In this document: one piece after another, positions 25,975 to 34,501 of the stretch | Position numbering within the stretch: the first letter of the stretch is position 1 | How the letters are laid out: the number at the start of each line of letters is the position of its first letter | Assembly (NCBI GenBank): GCA_963738365.1 | Contig: CAVTWH010000007.1 | Location: 992,001 to 1,056,000 of the forward strand | Reading direction: 5' to 3' | DNA from: CAVTWH01 sp963738365 | Lineage (GTDB): Bacteria; Actinomycetota; Actinomycetes; Mycobacteriales; Micromonosporaceae | Length of the DNA: 64,000 nt | Notes under the pieces: generated by a model | What the model was told of the DNA's origin: nothing | Database searches by the model: none | The model's input: the letters and a program-made list of their open reading frames with translations, nothing else | Position numbers and translations under genes: made by a program

Positions 25975-27071
25975 GGACCGGAGCCGCCGCCGGGTACACC
26001 GGCTACCTGCACGAGGCCGCCTACTACTCCTGCGACGCCGAACTGGTCGACATCGTGGCGCCGTTCCTGCTCGGCGGCGTTGCGGCCGGCGAGCCGACCC
26101 TGGTCGCCTTCGGCCCGGCGCACGCCGAGCTGATCCGGCGGGCCACCGGCGACGCCCCGGGCATCGAGTACCTCGCCGGCGGCGACCTGTACACCCGCCC
26201 GGCCGGCGCCATCCGGGCCTACCGGCAACTGCTCGCCGAGCGGGTGGCCGCCGGCGCCGGCCAGATCCGTATCGTCGGCGAGCTGGACCCGCTGGCATTC
26301 GGCCGGACCTGGGACTGGTGGGCCCGGTACGAGTCGGCGATCAACCACGCCTTCGACCCGTACCCGCTGTGGAGCATGTGCGCCTACCACCGGCTGACCA
26401 CGCCGGCCCGGGTGCTCGCCGAGGTGGCGGCGTCCCACCCGGTCACGGCCACCGCCGACGGCGGGCACCGGACCAACGACGGCTACCTGCGACCGGCCGA
26501 CTTCCTCACCGCTGTGCGCCCGGCGCCCGGGCATCCGGTCCAGGACGGGCCGCCGGTGCTGGCGCTGACCGACCCGAGCCCGGTCGCGGCCCGGGAGGCG
26601 CTGCGCCTGGCGCTGCCGGCCGGGCTGCCCGCGCAGGAGGGCACCGACCTGATCCTGGCGACCAGCGAGGTGGTGGCCAACGCGGCACGGCACGGCCGGC
26701 CGCCGGTCCGGCTGCGGGCGTGGGCCGGTGCGGCCACCGTGGTGGTCGAGGTCAGCGACGCCGGAACCGGGCCGGACGACCCGTTCGCCGGCCTGCTGCC
26801 CCGGGCCGACGGCGAGCCGGGCGGCCTCGGCCTGTGGCTGGCCCACCAGCTGTGCAGCCACGTGACGATGCGGCGGACCGGCGCCCGCTTCACCGTGGCG
26901 CTCACCGCGGGTGACCCGCACGGCTGGGAGCAGCCGTGGACCGGGACGCCCGCGGCGGCCCCGGTCTCCCCGGCGGTCGGCGTCGCCTGGCCGCCGGACA
27001 CGGCGATGTCCCCGGCCGGCTCCGGGCCACCCGGCGCCGGTCTGCCCGATACCGCCTCCGAACTGGCGTAG
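25971..27071 (+). CDS. MEDS sensor domain fused to an RsbW-type ATPase/kinase (RsbA-like anti-sigma factor)
   Basis: 366 residues. The N-terminal MEDS domain (residues ~5-180: YLHEAAYYSCDAELV, LDPLAFGRTWDWW) is like that of its partner. A GHKL ATPase of the anti-sigma type follows at ~215-330: the N-box DLILATSEVVANAARHG, then GTGPDDPF and GGLGLWLAHQLCS. The C-terminal ~40 residues are Pro/Ala-rich. Start ATG 25971 overlaps the upstream stop. The product probably binds or phosphorylates an antagonist to free or hold a sigma factor; no sigma gene lies nearby, so the target is elsewhere. It ends 47 bases from the converging phzE-like gene. Confidence 0.82.
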   Translation: MRTGAAAGYTGYLHEAAYYSCDAELVDIVAPFLLGGVAAGEPTLVAFGPAHAELIRRATGDAPGIEYLAGGDLYTRPAGAIRAYRQLLAERVAAGAGQIRIVGELDPLAFGRTWDWWARYESAINHAFDPYPLWSMCAYHRLTTPARVLAEVAASHPVTATADGGHRTNDGYLRPADFLTAVRPAPGHPVQDGPPVLALTDPSPVAAREALRLALPAGLPAQEGTDLILATSEVVANAARHGRPPVRLRAWAGAATVVVEVSDAGTGPDDPFAGLLPRADGEPGGLGLWLAHQLCSHVTMRRTGARFTVALTAGDPHGWEQPWTGTPAAAPVSPAVGVAWPPDTAMSPAGSGPPGAGLPDTASELA

Positions 27072-27118
27072 GCCCCACCGGGCCGGGCGACCACCCCCCG
27101 GCCCGGGCGCCGTCGCGC

Positions 27119-28927
27119 TCAGCCCAGCAGGCGGCTCAGCGTCTCCTGCAGGATCGGCACGCAGTTGGTGGTGAGCACGGACTCCACGTGGAACTGGAAG
27201 CTGGCGAAGTGCGGGCCGCGCAGCGCGATCACCCGGCCCTGCGGCGTCGCGGCGATCTGTACGCCCTCCGGCGCGACGTCCGGGGTGAGCGCGAAGAAGG
27301 TGTTGTAGAAGCCGACCGGCTCGCGACGGCCGAACAGGTCCACCGTCTCCTGCACCCCCTGCAGCGGCGGGTCCACCGGCACCACGGTGAGCCCGAGGGT
27401 GCGGGACAGGATCTGGTGCCCCAGGCAGACCGCGACGAACGGCGCCTGGCGGGCCAGCAGGTCGGCCACGATCGCGTGGCTGCGGGCCATCTTCGGGTCG
27501 GCCAGGTCGTTGGGGTCGCCCGGCCCGGGACCGATCAGCACCAGGTCGTGCCCCTCCAGGTCGATGCGCTCGTCCCGGTAGTCGCACAGCGTGGTCTTCA
27601 GCCCGATGTGCTCCAGCACGTGCTTGAGCATCTGGGTGAACTGGTCCTCGTTGTCGATGATCAGGACCGAGCGCCCGGCCAGCTGCGGGGCCAGGATGGT
27701 GTCGCTCTGCCGGTCCAGCCAGAACCGGGACAGGTAGCGGTTGCGCGAGTCGAGCACCTCGCGCACCCGGTCGTCGACGTACTGGGCCAGGTAGGGTTCG
27801 CCCTTGGCCGAGGAGGAGATGGCGCGCAGCAGGCCGGCCGCCTTGGCCCGGATCTCCAGTACCTCCTTCTCCGGCACCGAGTCGCGCACGATGCTGGCGC
27901 CGCTGCGGATGGTGGCCTGTCCCGCGGTGGTGACCTCCATGGTGCGGATGGTGATGGCGCTGTCGAGGTACTCGTCGCCGTGCTCGTCCAGGCCCATCAG
28001 GACCAGGGCGGAGGAGTAGTACCGGCGGGACTCGCGCTCGTGCCGGTGGATCACCCGGGCGGCGTTCTCCAGCGGGCTGCCGATCATGGTGGCGGCGTAC
28101 ATCGACTCCCGGAACGCCTGCACCGCGTCCATCGTGGCGACGCCCTCCAGCTGGTACTCGGTGTGCACCAGGGAGCTCATCTCCTTGAGGAACGGCCCGC
28201 GTACCACGCCGCCCTTCCCGCAGATGCGGGCCATCATCTTCAGCTCCTCGTCGACCACCTGGAACAGCTCGTGGATCTCCTTGGGGTCGGCGAGGAAGGC
28301 CAGCAGGTCGGCCTGCTTCTGCAGGTCCTTGCGGGGCAGCGTGCCGGAGATGGGGTCCATCAGCACGGTTCCGCCCCGGTAGGTCAGGTGCCGCTCGGGG
28401 GAGGAGCCGATGAAGTAGCGCTCGCCGTCGTAGAAGCAGAACGTCATGTAGGCGCCCAGCTCGTTGCGGGCCAGCCGGCCGAAGATCACGTGCGCGACGG
28501 CCGGGCTGAAGTCGGCGATCACCACGTCGCAGCGGCGGGAGATGAGGAAGTTGGAGCCCTCGCCGCGCCGGATCTCCTCCCGGATCACCCGGTCCAGGAT
28601 CTCCACCAGCTCCTCGTCGGTGGGCGCGTAGCTGGGCTCGCTGACCGCGCCGACCGGGGTGGCGAAGTCGACCACGTCCAGCAGGTCGACCTCGCGGTAG
28701 ACGTCCGGGACCAGGGACAGGATCGGCTCGTCGCCGCCGTGCGTGCGGTAGCCGCGCTCGCGCAGCTGCGCGTAGGGGACCATGGAGATCACCGGAACGC
28801 CCCCGGTGCCGGTACCCGGGCGGGGCATCCCGTCCAGGCGCCAGGAGGTGCTCAGCTGCCCGCTCGCGTAGTGGATCTTCCCATCCTGCTGGATGAGGCA
28901 GTACGGGCGGGTGCTGTCGATCTCCAT
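27119..28927 (-). CDS. Fused anthranilate / ADIC synthase (TrpE-TrpG or PhzE type)
   Basis: 602 residues. A chorismate-binding domain (~90-385: DPISGTLPRKD, LQLEGV-like region, MIGSPLENAARVI, SAITIRTME) is joined to a class-I glutamine amidotransferase (~410-602) with Cys in FVAVCLGHQ and the His-Glu pair in FHVES. It turns chorismate and glutamine into anthranilate or, as in PhzE, 2-amino-2-deoxyisochorismate. Fusion in this order is typical of actinomycete secondary-metabolism enzymes and of some TrpEG. AAGGTGG precedes ATG 28927. It stands alone, so the pathway cannot be fixed from this window. Confidence 0.85.
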   Translation of the reverse strand: MEIDSTRPYCLIQQDGKIHYASGQLSTSWRLDGMPRPGTGTGGVPVISMVPYAQLRERGYRTHGGDEPILSLVPDVYREVDLLDVVDFATPVGAVSEPSYAPTDEELVEILDRVIREEIRRGEGSNFLISRRCDVVIADFSPAVAHVIFGRLARNELGAYMTFCFYDGERYFIGSSPERHLTYRGGTVLMDPISGTLPRKDLQKQADLLAFLADPKEIHELFQVVDEELKMMARICGKGGVVRGPFLKEMSSLVHTEYQLEGVATMDAVQAFRESMYAATMIGSPLENAARVIHRHERESRRYYSSALVLMGLDEHGDEYLDSAITIRTMEVTTAGQATIRSGASIVRDSVPEKEVLEIRAKAAGLLRAISSSAKGEPYLAQYVDDRVREVLDSRNRYLSRFWLDRQSDTILAPQLAGRSVLIIDNEDQFTQMLKHVLEHIGLKTTLCDYRDERIDLEGHDLVLIGPGPGDPNDLADPKMARSHAIVADLLARQAPFVAVCLGHQILSRTLGLTVVPVDPPLQGVQETVDLFGRREPVGFYNTFFALTPDVAPEGVQIAATPQGRVIALRGPHFASFQFHVESVLTTNCVPILQETLSRLLG

Positions 28928-28970
28928 GTCGCCACCTTCGGCCGGTCTGAAACCCGATCGGGCGACGCTA

Positions 28971-29000
28971 ACTCTAGGCGGGCTGCCCCGCCGGGGTCAT
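28971..29000 (-). promoter_or_regulatory. Promoter of the fused synthase
   Basis: On the minus strand, TGACCC (28994-28999), a 17-base spacer and TAGAGT (28971-28976). The expected transcript start is ~37 bases before the ATG. Confidence 0.5.
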
Positions 29001-29021
29001 TCCCACATCCCGACACCCGCT

Positions 29022-29041
29022 CAGGTCAAGGTCCTGACCTG
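29022..29041. promoter_or_regulatory. Inverted repeat upstream of the fused-synthase promoter
   Basis: CAGGTCA and TGACCTG, perfect 7-bp arms six bases apart, ~22 bp upstream of the -35. It is a likely activator or repressor site. The remaining gap 29042-29232 has a short plus-strand open frame (to 29207) with no recognisable features. Confidence 0.45.
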
Positions 29042-29232
29042 CGGGTACGCCCAGGATAAGGCGCTGCAAATGCCAGGTCCGTCAGCCTGCGCCGGCAACA
29101 TCGTCGACCCGATCGCCGCCCGCCGCCCCGACGTGGCGCACGCCTGGGCGACGGTGAACATCGCCGGGGTGGCCGAGTGGCCGTGCCGGGCGCTCTGCCC
29201 GCGCTGACCGACCACTCAGTCCAGCGCCGACG

Positions 29233-29430
29233 TCAGCCGGTCACCCGCTCGGGCTCGATGGTGGCGTCCGGGCCGGGAAAGACCAGCCCCTCGTGCCCGT
29301 CGTCGAGCCAGCGCACCAGATACGGCGGCGTACCGTCGGCGTGCCGCAGCTCGGTGATGACCGCCACCCGGTTGTGCTCGTCGTCGCGGCGGCCATGGAC
29401 CACCAGCCGGTCCCCTACGTGTCCCCGCAC
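29233..29430 (-). CDS. DUF1918 small protein
   Basis: 65 residues: VRGHVGDRLVVHGRR, then AVITELRHADGTPPYLVRW and DGHEGLVFPGPDA, the full DUF1918 pattern, a small SH3-like beta-barrel common in actinomycetes and of unknown role. GTG 29430 is preceded by a G-rich ribosome site (GAGGGGGGAA). It is monocistronic and transcribed towards the fused synthase's upstream region. Confidence 0.85.
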   Translation of the reverse strand: MRGHVGDRLVVHGRRDDEHNRVAVITELRHADGTPPYLVRWLDDGHEGLVFPGPDATIEPERVTG

Positions 29431-29611
29431 GGCCGTTCCCCCCTCGGCAGACGCTGTTCTCACGGATCGCGGGCCACCCGCCCCGCGTACCCGTCCCAGT
29501 CTGCCGGCGCCCACCCCGCCCCCGGGCCGAAACGGCCCAGCCGACCACGGCCTCAGCTGATCCCCGCCCAGCCGGCCGCTGGGCTCAGCGAGCCCCGGCG
29601 GGCCGCCGGGC

Positions 29612-32026
29612 TCAGCCGAGCGCCGGCCCGGTCGGGGACGGCTCGCCGACCGGCTCGGGGTGCGCCGGGACCAGCAGGACGTCCGGGTGGCGTACCCGGT
29701 CGAAGCCCACCGTCCGACGCGGCCCGGTCAGGGTGAACTGCACCACCGCCCGGACGTCCGCACTGGACCCGCCGACCCGCAGCTCGACCTCGCCCGGGTC
29801 GACCACCCGGTGGCCCGCGCGCCCGGTGTAGGAGGTCAGGTCGGCGTGCAGGGTCAGCTCCACGGTGCGCTGCTGGCCGGGCGCCAGCGGGACCCGGGCC
29901 GCGGCGAGCAGCCGATGGGTCGGCAGCACCACCTCGGCCACCGGGTCGTGCAGGTAGACCTGGACCACCTCGGTGGTGTTCAGCCGGGTGTCGTTGCGCA
30001 GCGCCACCGACAGGGTGCACTCGCCGTCGGTCGGCCACTGCTCCGGCGAGAGCCGCCGGGTCTCGATCCAGGTGACCGGCGCGTAGGACAGCCCGTGCCC
30101 GAAGGGGTACAGCGCCGTCGGGTCGACCGTACTGACGTCGCTGCGGGCGCCCAGCTTCGCCGACAGGTAGGTGCCCGGCTGGCTGGCTCCGGTGCCGGGG
30201 AAGCTGACCGGCAGCCGGCCGGACGGGTTGACCCGCCCGGACAGCACGTCGGCCACGGCCGGGCCGCCCTCCTCGCCGGGCAGGAACGCGCACACCGCCG
30301 CCGCCAGCCGGTCGGCCTGCCCGCCCAGCTCGTACGGGCGGCCCACGAAGAGCACCAGCACCACCGGCGTACCGGTGGCCAGCAGCGCCTCCAGCAGCTC
30401 CGCCTGCCGGCCCGGCAGCCGCAGGTCGACGGCGTCACAGCCCTCGCCGGAGGTGCCGAGGCCGAACAGTCCGGAGACGTCGCCGAGCACCGCGACGCAG
30501 ACGTCGGCCGCCCCGGCCACCCGGGCCGCCTCGGCGATCCCCGCGTCGTCGCCGCCCAGCACCGGGCAGCCCGGTGCGTAGCTGATGTCGTACCCGGCCG
30601 GGTCGTCGCGCAGCGCGTCCAGCAGGGTCGGGATGGCCACCCCGTCGGGCAGCTCCGGGTGGTGCACCAGCACGTGCCGGGGGAACGAGTAGCAGCCCAG
30701 CATGGCGGCGCTGGTGTCGGCGTTCGGGCCCACCACGGCGATGCGCTGGCCGGAGCGCAGCGGCAGCACCGGCTCGGCCCCGTCCGGCGCCTCGTTGCGC
30801 AGCAGTACCACCGACTGCTGGGCCAGCCGGCGGGCCAGCGCCCGGGAGTCGGCGCCGTCCAGGACGACCGGGCCGGCGTCCAGCGCGGGCGGCTCGGCCG
30901 ACCAGTCCGGGTCGAAGAGCCCGAGCTCGCACTTCTGGGTGAGCACCCGGCGCAGCGCCCGGTCGACCAGTGCCGGGTCGACCTCGCCCGACTCCAGCGC
31001 CTGCAGCAGCGGTTCGCCGAAGCAGTTCACCGCCGGCAGCTCCACGTCGATGCCGGCCTGTAGCGCCAGTCCGGCCGCCTGGGCGGCGTCACCGGCCACG
31101 CCGTGCTGGTCGCGCAGGAACGCCACGGCGAAGTAGTCGGAGACCACCGTGCCGGTGAACCCGTACCGCTCCCGCAGCACCGTGGTGAGCAGGTAGGGGT
31201 CCGCGGCGGTGGGTACCCCGTCGAGGTCGCAGTAGCTGTTCATCACCGACCGGACGCCGGTGCGCAGGGCCATCTCGAACGGCGGCAGCAGCACGTCGGC
31301 GACCTCCCGGGGGCCGACCGACACCGGGGCCAGGTTGCGCCCGGCGCGGCTGACCGAGTAGCCGACGAAGTGCTTGAGGGTGGCCACCACGCCGGCCGCC
31401 TCCAGCCCGCGCACGTACGCGCTGCCGACCGCGCCGACCAGGTACGGGTCCTCGCCGATGGTCTCCTCGACCCGGCCCCAGCGCAGGTCGCGTACCACGT
31501 CCAGGACCGGCGCCAGCCCCTGGTGGATACCCAGCCGGCGCATGGTGGCGCCGATCTGCTCGCCCATCTCGGCCACCAGCTCGGGGTCGAAGGTGGCCCC
31601 CCAGCACAGCGGCGACGGGTAGATGGTGGCCTGCCAGGCGGCCAGCCCGGTGAGGCACTCCTCGTGCACCAGCGCGGGCAGGCCGAACCGGTTGGCCGCC
31701 ACGATCTGCCGCTGCAGTTCGGCCAGCCGCCGGGCGCCGGCCGCCGGCTCCACCGGGTTGGTGCCGTAGACCCGGGTGAGCTGGCCGATGCCGGAGCCGA
31801 CCAGCTCGTCCCAGTGGGGCGTACCGGCGGCCTGCTCGTGCTGGCTGGGGGCAACCGTCCCGCCGGACTCGTCGACGTCGAGCCAGACACCGTACAGCTG
31901 GGCCACCTTCTCCCGCAGCGTCATGCGCGCCATCAGGTCGTCCACCCGGTCACCGGTGGGGACTGCCGGGTCGCGCCAGGTTTCGGTGGAGATGCTGCTG
32001 TCCAGTGCCACTGTCGTTCCGTTCAC
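29612..32026 (-). CDS. GH3 beta-glycosidase (xylosidase/glucosidase type)
   Basis: 804 residues, no signal peptide, so cytoplasmic. The N-domain has LKHFVGYSVSRAGRN and the nucleophile Asp in VVSDYFA. The C-domain has VGPNADTSAAMLG and ends in a fibronectin-III-like domain (GLSYAPVTW..., TEVVQVYLHDP). YGVWLDVDES near the start and the neighbouring importer suggest cleavage of imported xylo- or gluco-oligosaccharides. The start GTG 32026 overlaps the stop of lacI (GTGA), so regulator and enzyme are coupled; GTG 32011 is an alternative. The substrate is not fixed by sequence. Confidence 0.88.
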   Translation of the reverse strand: MNGTTVALDSSISTETWRDPAVPTGDRVDDLMARMTLREKVAQLYGVWLDVDESGGTVAPSQHEQAAGTPHWDELVGSGIGQLTRVYGTNPVEPAAGARRLAELQRQIVAANRFGLPALVHEECLTGLAAWQATIYPSPLCWGATFDPELVAEMGEQIGATMRRLGIHQGLAPVLDVVRDLRWGRVEETIGEDPYLVGAVGSAYVRGLEAAGVVATLKHFVGYSVSRAGRNLAPVSVGPREVADVLLPPFEMALRTGVRSVMNSYCDLDGVPTAADPYLLTTVLRERYGFTGTVVSDYFAVAFLRDQHGVAGDAAQAAGLALQAGIDVELPAVNCFGEPLLQALESGEVDPALVDRALRRVLTQKCELGLFDPDWSAEPPALDAGPVVLDGADSRALARRLAQQSVVLLRNEAPDGAEPVLPLRSGQRIAVVGPNADTSAAMLGCYSFPRHVLVHHPELPDGVAIPTLLDALRDDPAGYDISYAPGCPVLGGDDAGIAEAARVAGAADVCVAVLGDVSGLFGLGTSGEGCDAVDLRLPGRQAELLEALLATGTPVVLVLFVGRPYELGGQADRLAAAVCAFLPGEEGGPAVADVLSGRVNPSGRLPVSFPGTGASQPGTYLSAKLGARSDVSTVDPTALYPFGHGLSYAPVTWIETRRLSPEQWPTDGECTLSVALRNDTRLNTTEVVQVYLHDPVAEVVLPTHRLLAAARVPLAPGQQRTVELTLHADLTSYTGRAGHRVVDPGEVELRVGGSSADVRAVVQFTLTGPRRTVGFDRVRHPDVLLVPAHPEPVGEPSPTGPALG

Positions 32027-33039
32027 TCGGAGGGGCTGCGCGGACCGGTCGACTGCCGTACGACAAGTCGGGTGTCGAGGGTGATGTGTGTGCGGTCGAC
32101 CGGTTCGCCGCGGATGAGCTTGATGACCATATCGGTGGCCAGCCGTCCCATTTCGTGGATGGGCTGTTCCACGGTGGTCAGGGCCGGGGTACACAGTGCC
32201 GAGTCGGGAATGTTGTCGAACCCCATCACCGACAGGTCCTGTGGGATGCGCAGGCCCAGCTCGCGGGCCACCCCCAGGGTGGCGATGGCGCTGACGTCGT
32301 TGGCCGCGAAGACGGCGGTCGGCGGCTGCGGCTGGGCGAGCAGCCAGCGTACCGCTTCGGCCGAGACGTCCGGGTCGTAGTCGCCGGCCCGTACGATGTC
32401 CGGGTCCACCGGGATGCCGGCCGCCGCCAGGGCCTCCCGGTAGCCGGCTTCGCGCAGCTGCGCCGATTGCAGGTCGGCCCGGCCGGCGAGCATGGCGATA
32501 CGCCGGTGGCCCAGCCCGATCAGGTGCTCGGTGGCCAGCCGGGCACCGCGCAGGTTGTCCGAGTCGATGGTGGGCAGGTCACTCACCCCGGTGTGCGGGT
32601 CGACCGCCACGATCGGGGCGCCGTAGTGCACGTCCACGACGGTCGGGGTGACCAGGACGGCGCCGTCGATGAGCGTGCCGGACAGCCGGGACAGGTAGCG
32701 GCGTTCCCAGCCCGCGTGGTCGGCGCGCTGCCCGCCGGCCGAGTAGACCACCAGCTCGAAGCCGCTGTGCCGGATGGCGTCGGCGGCCCCCTTGAGCAGC
32801 TCGGTGCTGAACGGCTCCAGGTCGGCCACCAGGATCCCGATGACGTTCGTCCGGTGGTTACGTAGGCTCTGGGCAACCAGACTGGCTTCGTACCCCATCT
32901 CCTCGATCACGGCCTGCACCCGCGCGAAGGTGGCAGCGGAGACGCCGTAGCGGCCGTTGATCACTTTGGAGACTGTGGCGACCGAGACGCCCGCCTGCGC
33001 GGCGACGTCGCGGATCGTCACGCGAAGGCTCGGTTCCAC
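32023..33039 (-). CDS. LacI-family repressor of the oligosaccharide locus
   Basis: 338 residues. HTH VTIRDVAAQAGVSVATVSKVINGRYGVS, then a sugar-binding core with GILVADLEPF, FAANDVSAIATLG and VMGFDNIPDSALCTPALTTVEQP. The start is set at GTG 33039: a promoter (TTGTCG, 17 bases, TATTCT) ends exactly six bases before it, so the message is probably leaderless; the longer frame to ATG 33093 would place the promoter inside the gene. An operator-like palindrome overlaps the -35. It forms an operon with the GH3 gene and is divergent from the ABC importer. Confidence 0.9.
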   Translation of the reverse strand: MEPSLRVTIRDVAAQAGVSVATVSKVINGRYGVSAATFARVQAVIEEMGYEASLVAQSLRNHRTNVIGILVADLEPFSTELLKGAADAIRHSGFELVVYSAGGQRADHAGWERRYLSRLSGTLIDGAVLVTPTVVDVHYGAPIVAVDPHTGVSDLPTIDSDNLRGARLATEHLIGLGHRRIAMLAGRADLQSAQLREAGYREALAAAGIPVDPDIVRAGDYDPDVSAEAVRWLLAQPQPPTAVFAANDVSAIATLGVARELGLRIPQDLSVMGFDNIPDSALCTPALTTVEQPIHEMGRLATDMVIKLIRGEPVDRTHITLDTRLVVRQSTGPRSPSE

Positions 33040-33045
33040 GGCGAG

Positions 33046-33074
33046 AGAATAGCGTCCGATACCGTTATCGACAA
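33046..33074 (-). promoter_or_regulatory. Leaderless promoter of lacI (33039)
   Basis: Minus strand: TTGTCG (33069-33074), a 17-base spacer and TATTCT (33046-33051), then six bases to the GTG. Confidence 0.65.
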
Positions 33075-33076
33075 CG
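33063..33076. promoter_or_regulatory. Operator between lacI and the sugar importer
   Basis: CGTTATCGACAACG, a 14-bp palindrome with one mismatched pair and the central CG of LacI operators. It covers the lacI -35 and touches the -35 of the importer promoter. Confidence 0.65.
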
Positions 33077-33077
33077 A

Positions 33078-33107
33078 TTGACAGCGCGCTCATCGGCAGC
33101 GCAGACT
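33078..33107 (+). promoter_or_regulatory. Promoter of the sugar ABC importer operon
   Basis: Perfect TTGACA at 33078-33083, then CAGACT at 33102-33107 (spacer 18), directly beside the operator at 33063. Confidence 0.55.
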
Positions 33108-33167
33108 CTGCGGCTATCGAGGGCAAGCCGAAGGGCTGTCCCCGCACACCCCCAGGAGATGACCAGG

Positions 33168-34487
33168 ATGAGATTCCCTGCGCTTGCTCGGCGGCGGTGG
33201 GGCGCGTTCGCGCTCGCGGCAACCGTCGTTTTCGCGGCCGCCGCCAGCGGCTGCTCCTCCAATTCCAACGGCTCCAACTCGCCGAAGGCCTCGGATACCG
33301 GGCCGGTGACCCTGAGCTGGTGGCACAACGGCGACCAGGACCCGGCCAAGGGCGTCTGGCAGTCGGTTGCGGACGCCTACACCAAAGCCCACCCGAACGT
33401 CACCTTCAAGATCTCGCCCACCCAGAACGAGGCGCTGAAGACGAAGGTCCCGGTAGCACTACAGTCCAGTGACCCGCCGAGCATCTTCCAGCAGTGGGGC
33501 GGCGGCGCCGAGGCGACGCAGGCCCAGTCCGGCAAGCTGATGGACATGACCGACACGGTCAAGCCCTGGATCAGCTCGCTGGGCAACTCCGCGGCGCTCT
33601 GGCAGGCCAACGGCAAGCAGTACGGCATCCCCTACGACCTGCACGTGGTCGGCTTCTGGTACCGCACGGACCTGTTCACCCAGGCCGGTATCAGCGCGCC
33701 GCCGAAGACCCTGGACGACTTCAACGCGGACATCGCCAAGCTCAAGACCGCCGGTATCACCCCGATCGCCATGGGCAGCAAGGACAAGTGGCCGGACGCC
33801 TTCTGGTGGTCCTACTTCTCGCTGCGCGAGTGCTCGCAGGACACCATCAAGTCGATGGTCAAGGACCTGAAGATGACCGACCCGTGCTGGGTCAAGGCCG
33901 GTCAGGACCTGGCGACGTTCCTCGGCAGCAAGCCGTTCCAGAACGCCTTCCTCGGCACTCCGGCCCAGCAGGGCGCCGGCAGCTCGGCCGGCCTGGTGGC
34001 CAACGGCAAGGCGGCCATGGAGCTGCAGGGTGACTGGGATCTGCCCACGATGATCCCGCTCGCCACCGACAAGAACTACGCCTCCAAGCTCGGCTGGTTC
34101 CCCTTCCCGGACATCACCGGCGCGCCCGGTACCCCCGGTGCCGCCCTCGGCGGTGGGGACGGCTTCTCCTGCAGCTCGAAGGCCGGCCCGGCGTGCCCGG
34201 ACTTCCTGAAGTACCTCTCCAGCACCGAGGTGCAGACCAAGCTGGTGCAGACCAGCACGGCGACGCTGCCGGCCAACCCGGCCGCCATCTCGGCGATCAC
34301 CGACCCGACGCTCAAGGTCGTGCAGACCTATCTGTCGGGCGCCCCGGTCATCCAGCTCTACTACGACCAGGCGCTGCCGACCGCGGTCGGTAACGCTCTC
34401 AACGACGCCATCGCGAACTTCTTCGCCGGTCAGGGCTCACCGCAGGGCATCGTGGATGCCTTCGCCAAGGCCGTCTCGAACCAGTAG
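33168..34487 (+). CDS. Sugar ABC transporter substrate-binding lipoprotein
   Basis: 439 residues from ATG 33168 (AGGAG nine bases upstream; ATG 33159 abuts it and is less likely). A lipobox with ASGC anchors it outside the membrane. The family-1 solute-binding fold shows LSWWHNGDQDPAKGV, IPYDLHVVGFWYRTDLF, AAMELQGDWD and GGGDGFSCSS. It captures oligosaccharides for the two permeases that follow. Divergence from lacI-GH3 points to gluco- or xylo-oligosaccharides. Confidence 0.92.
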   Translation: MRFPALARRRWGAFALAATVVFAAAASGCSSNSNGSNSPKASDTGPVTLSWWHNGDQDPAKGVWQSVADAYTKAHPNVTFKISPTQNEALKTKVPVALQSSDPPSIFQQWGGGAEATQAQSGKLMDMTDTVKPWISSLGNSAALWQANGKQYGIPYDLHVVGFWYRTDLFTQAGISAPPKTLDDFNADIAKLKTAGITPIAMGSKDKWPDAFWWSYFSLRECSQDTIKSMVKDLKMTDPCWVKAGQDLATFLGSKPFQNAFLGTPAQQGAGSSAGLVANGKAAMELQGDWDLPTMIPLATDKNYASKLGWFPFPDITGAPGTPGAALGGGDGFSCSSKAGPACPDFLKYLSSTEVQTKLVQTSTATLPANPAAISAITDPTLKVVQTYLSGAPVIQLYYDQALPTAVGNALNDAIANFFAGQGSPQGIVDAFAKAVSNQ

Positions 34488-34501
34488 CGAGAACCTGAGA
34501 A

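Noticed and set aside
20836..28927. A tryptophan-derived antibiotic cluster (trpBA plus PhzE-like synthase)
   Set aside because: The genes are in separate operons with unrelated neighbours and no assembly-line or tailoring enzymes between them.
29021..29207. Small plus-strand gene ending at 29207
   Set aside because: No ribosome site, no recognisable pattern, and it overlaps the regulatory region of the fused synthase.
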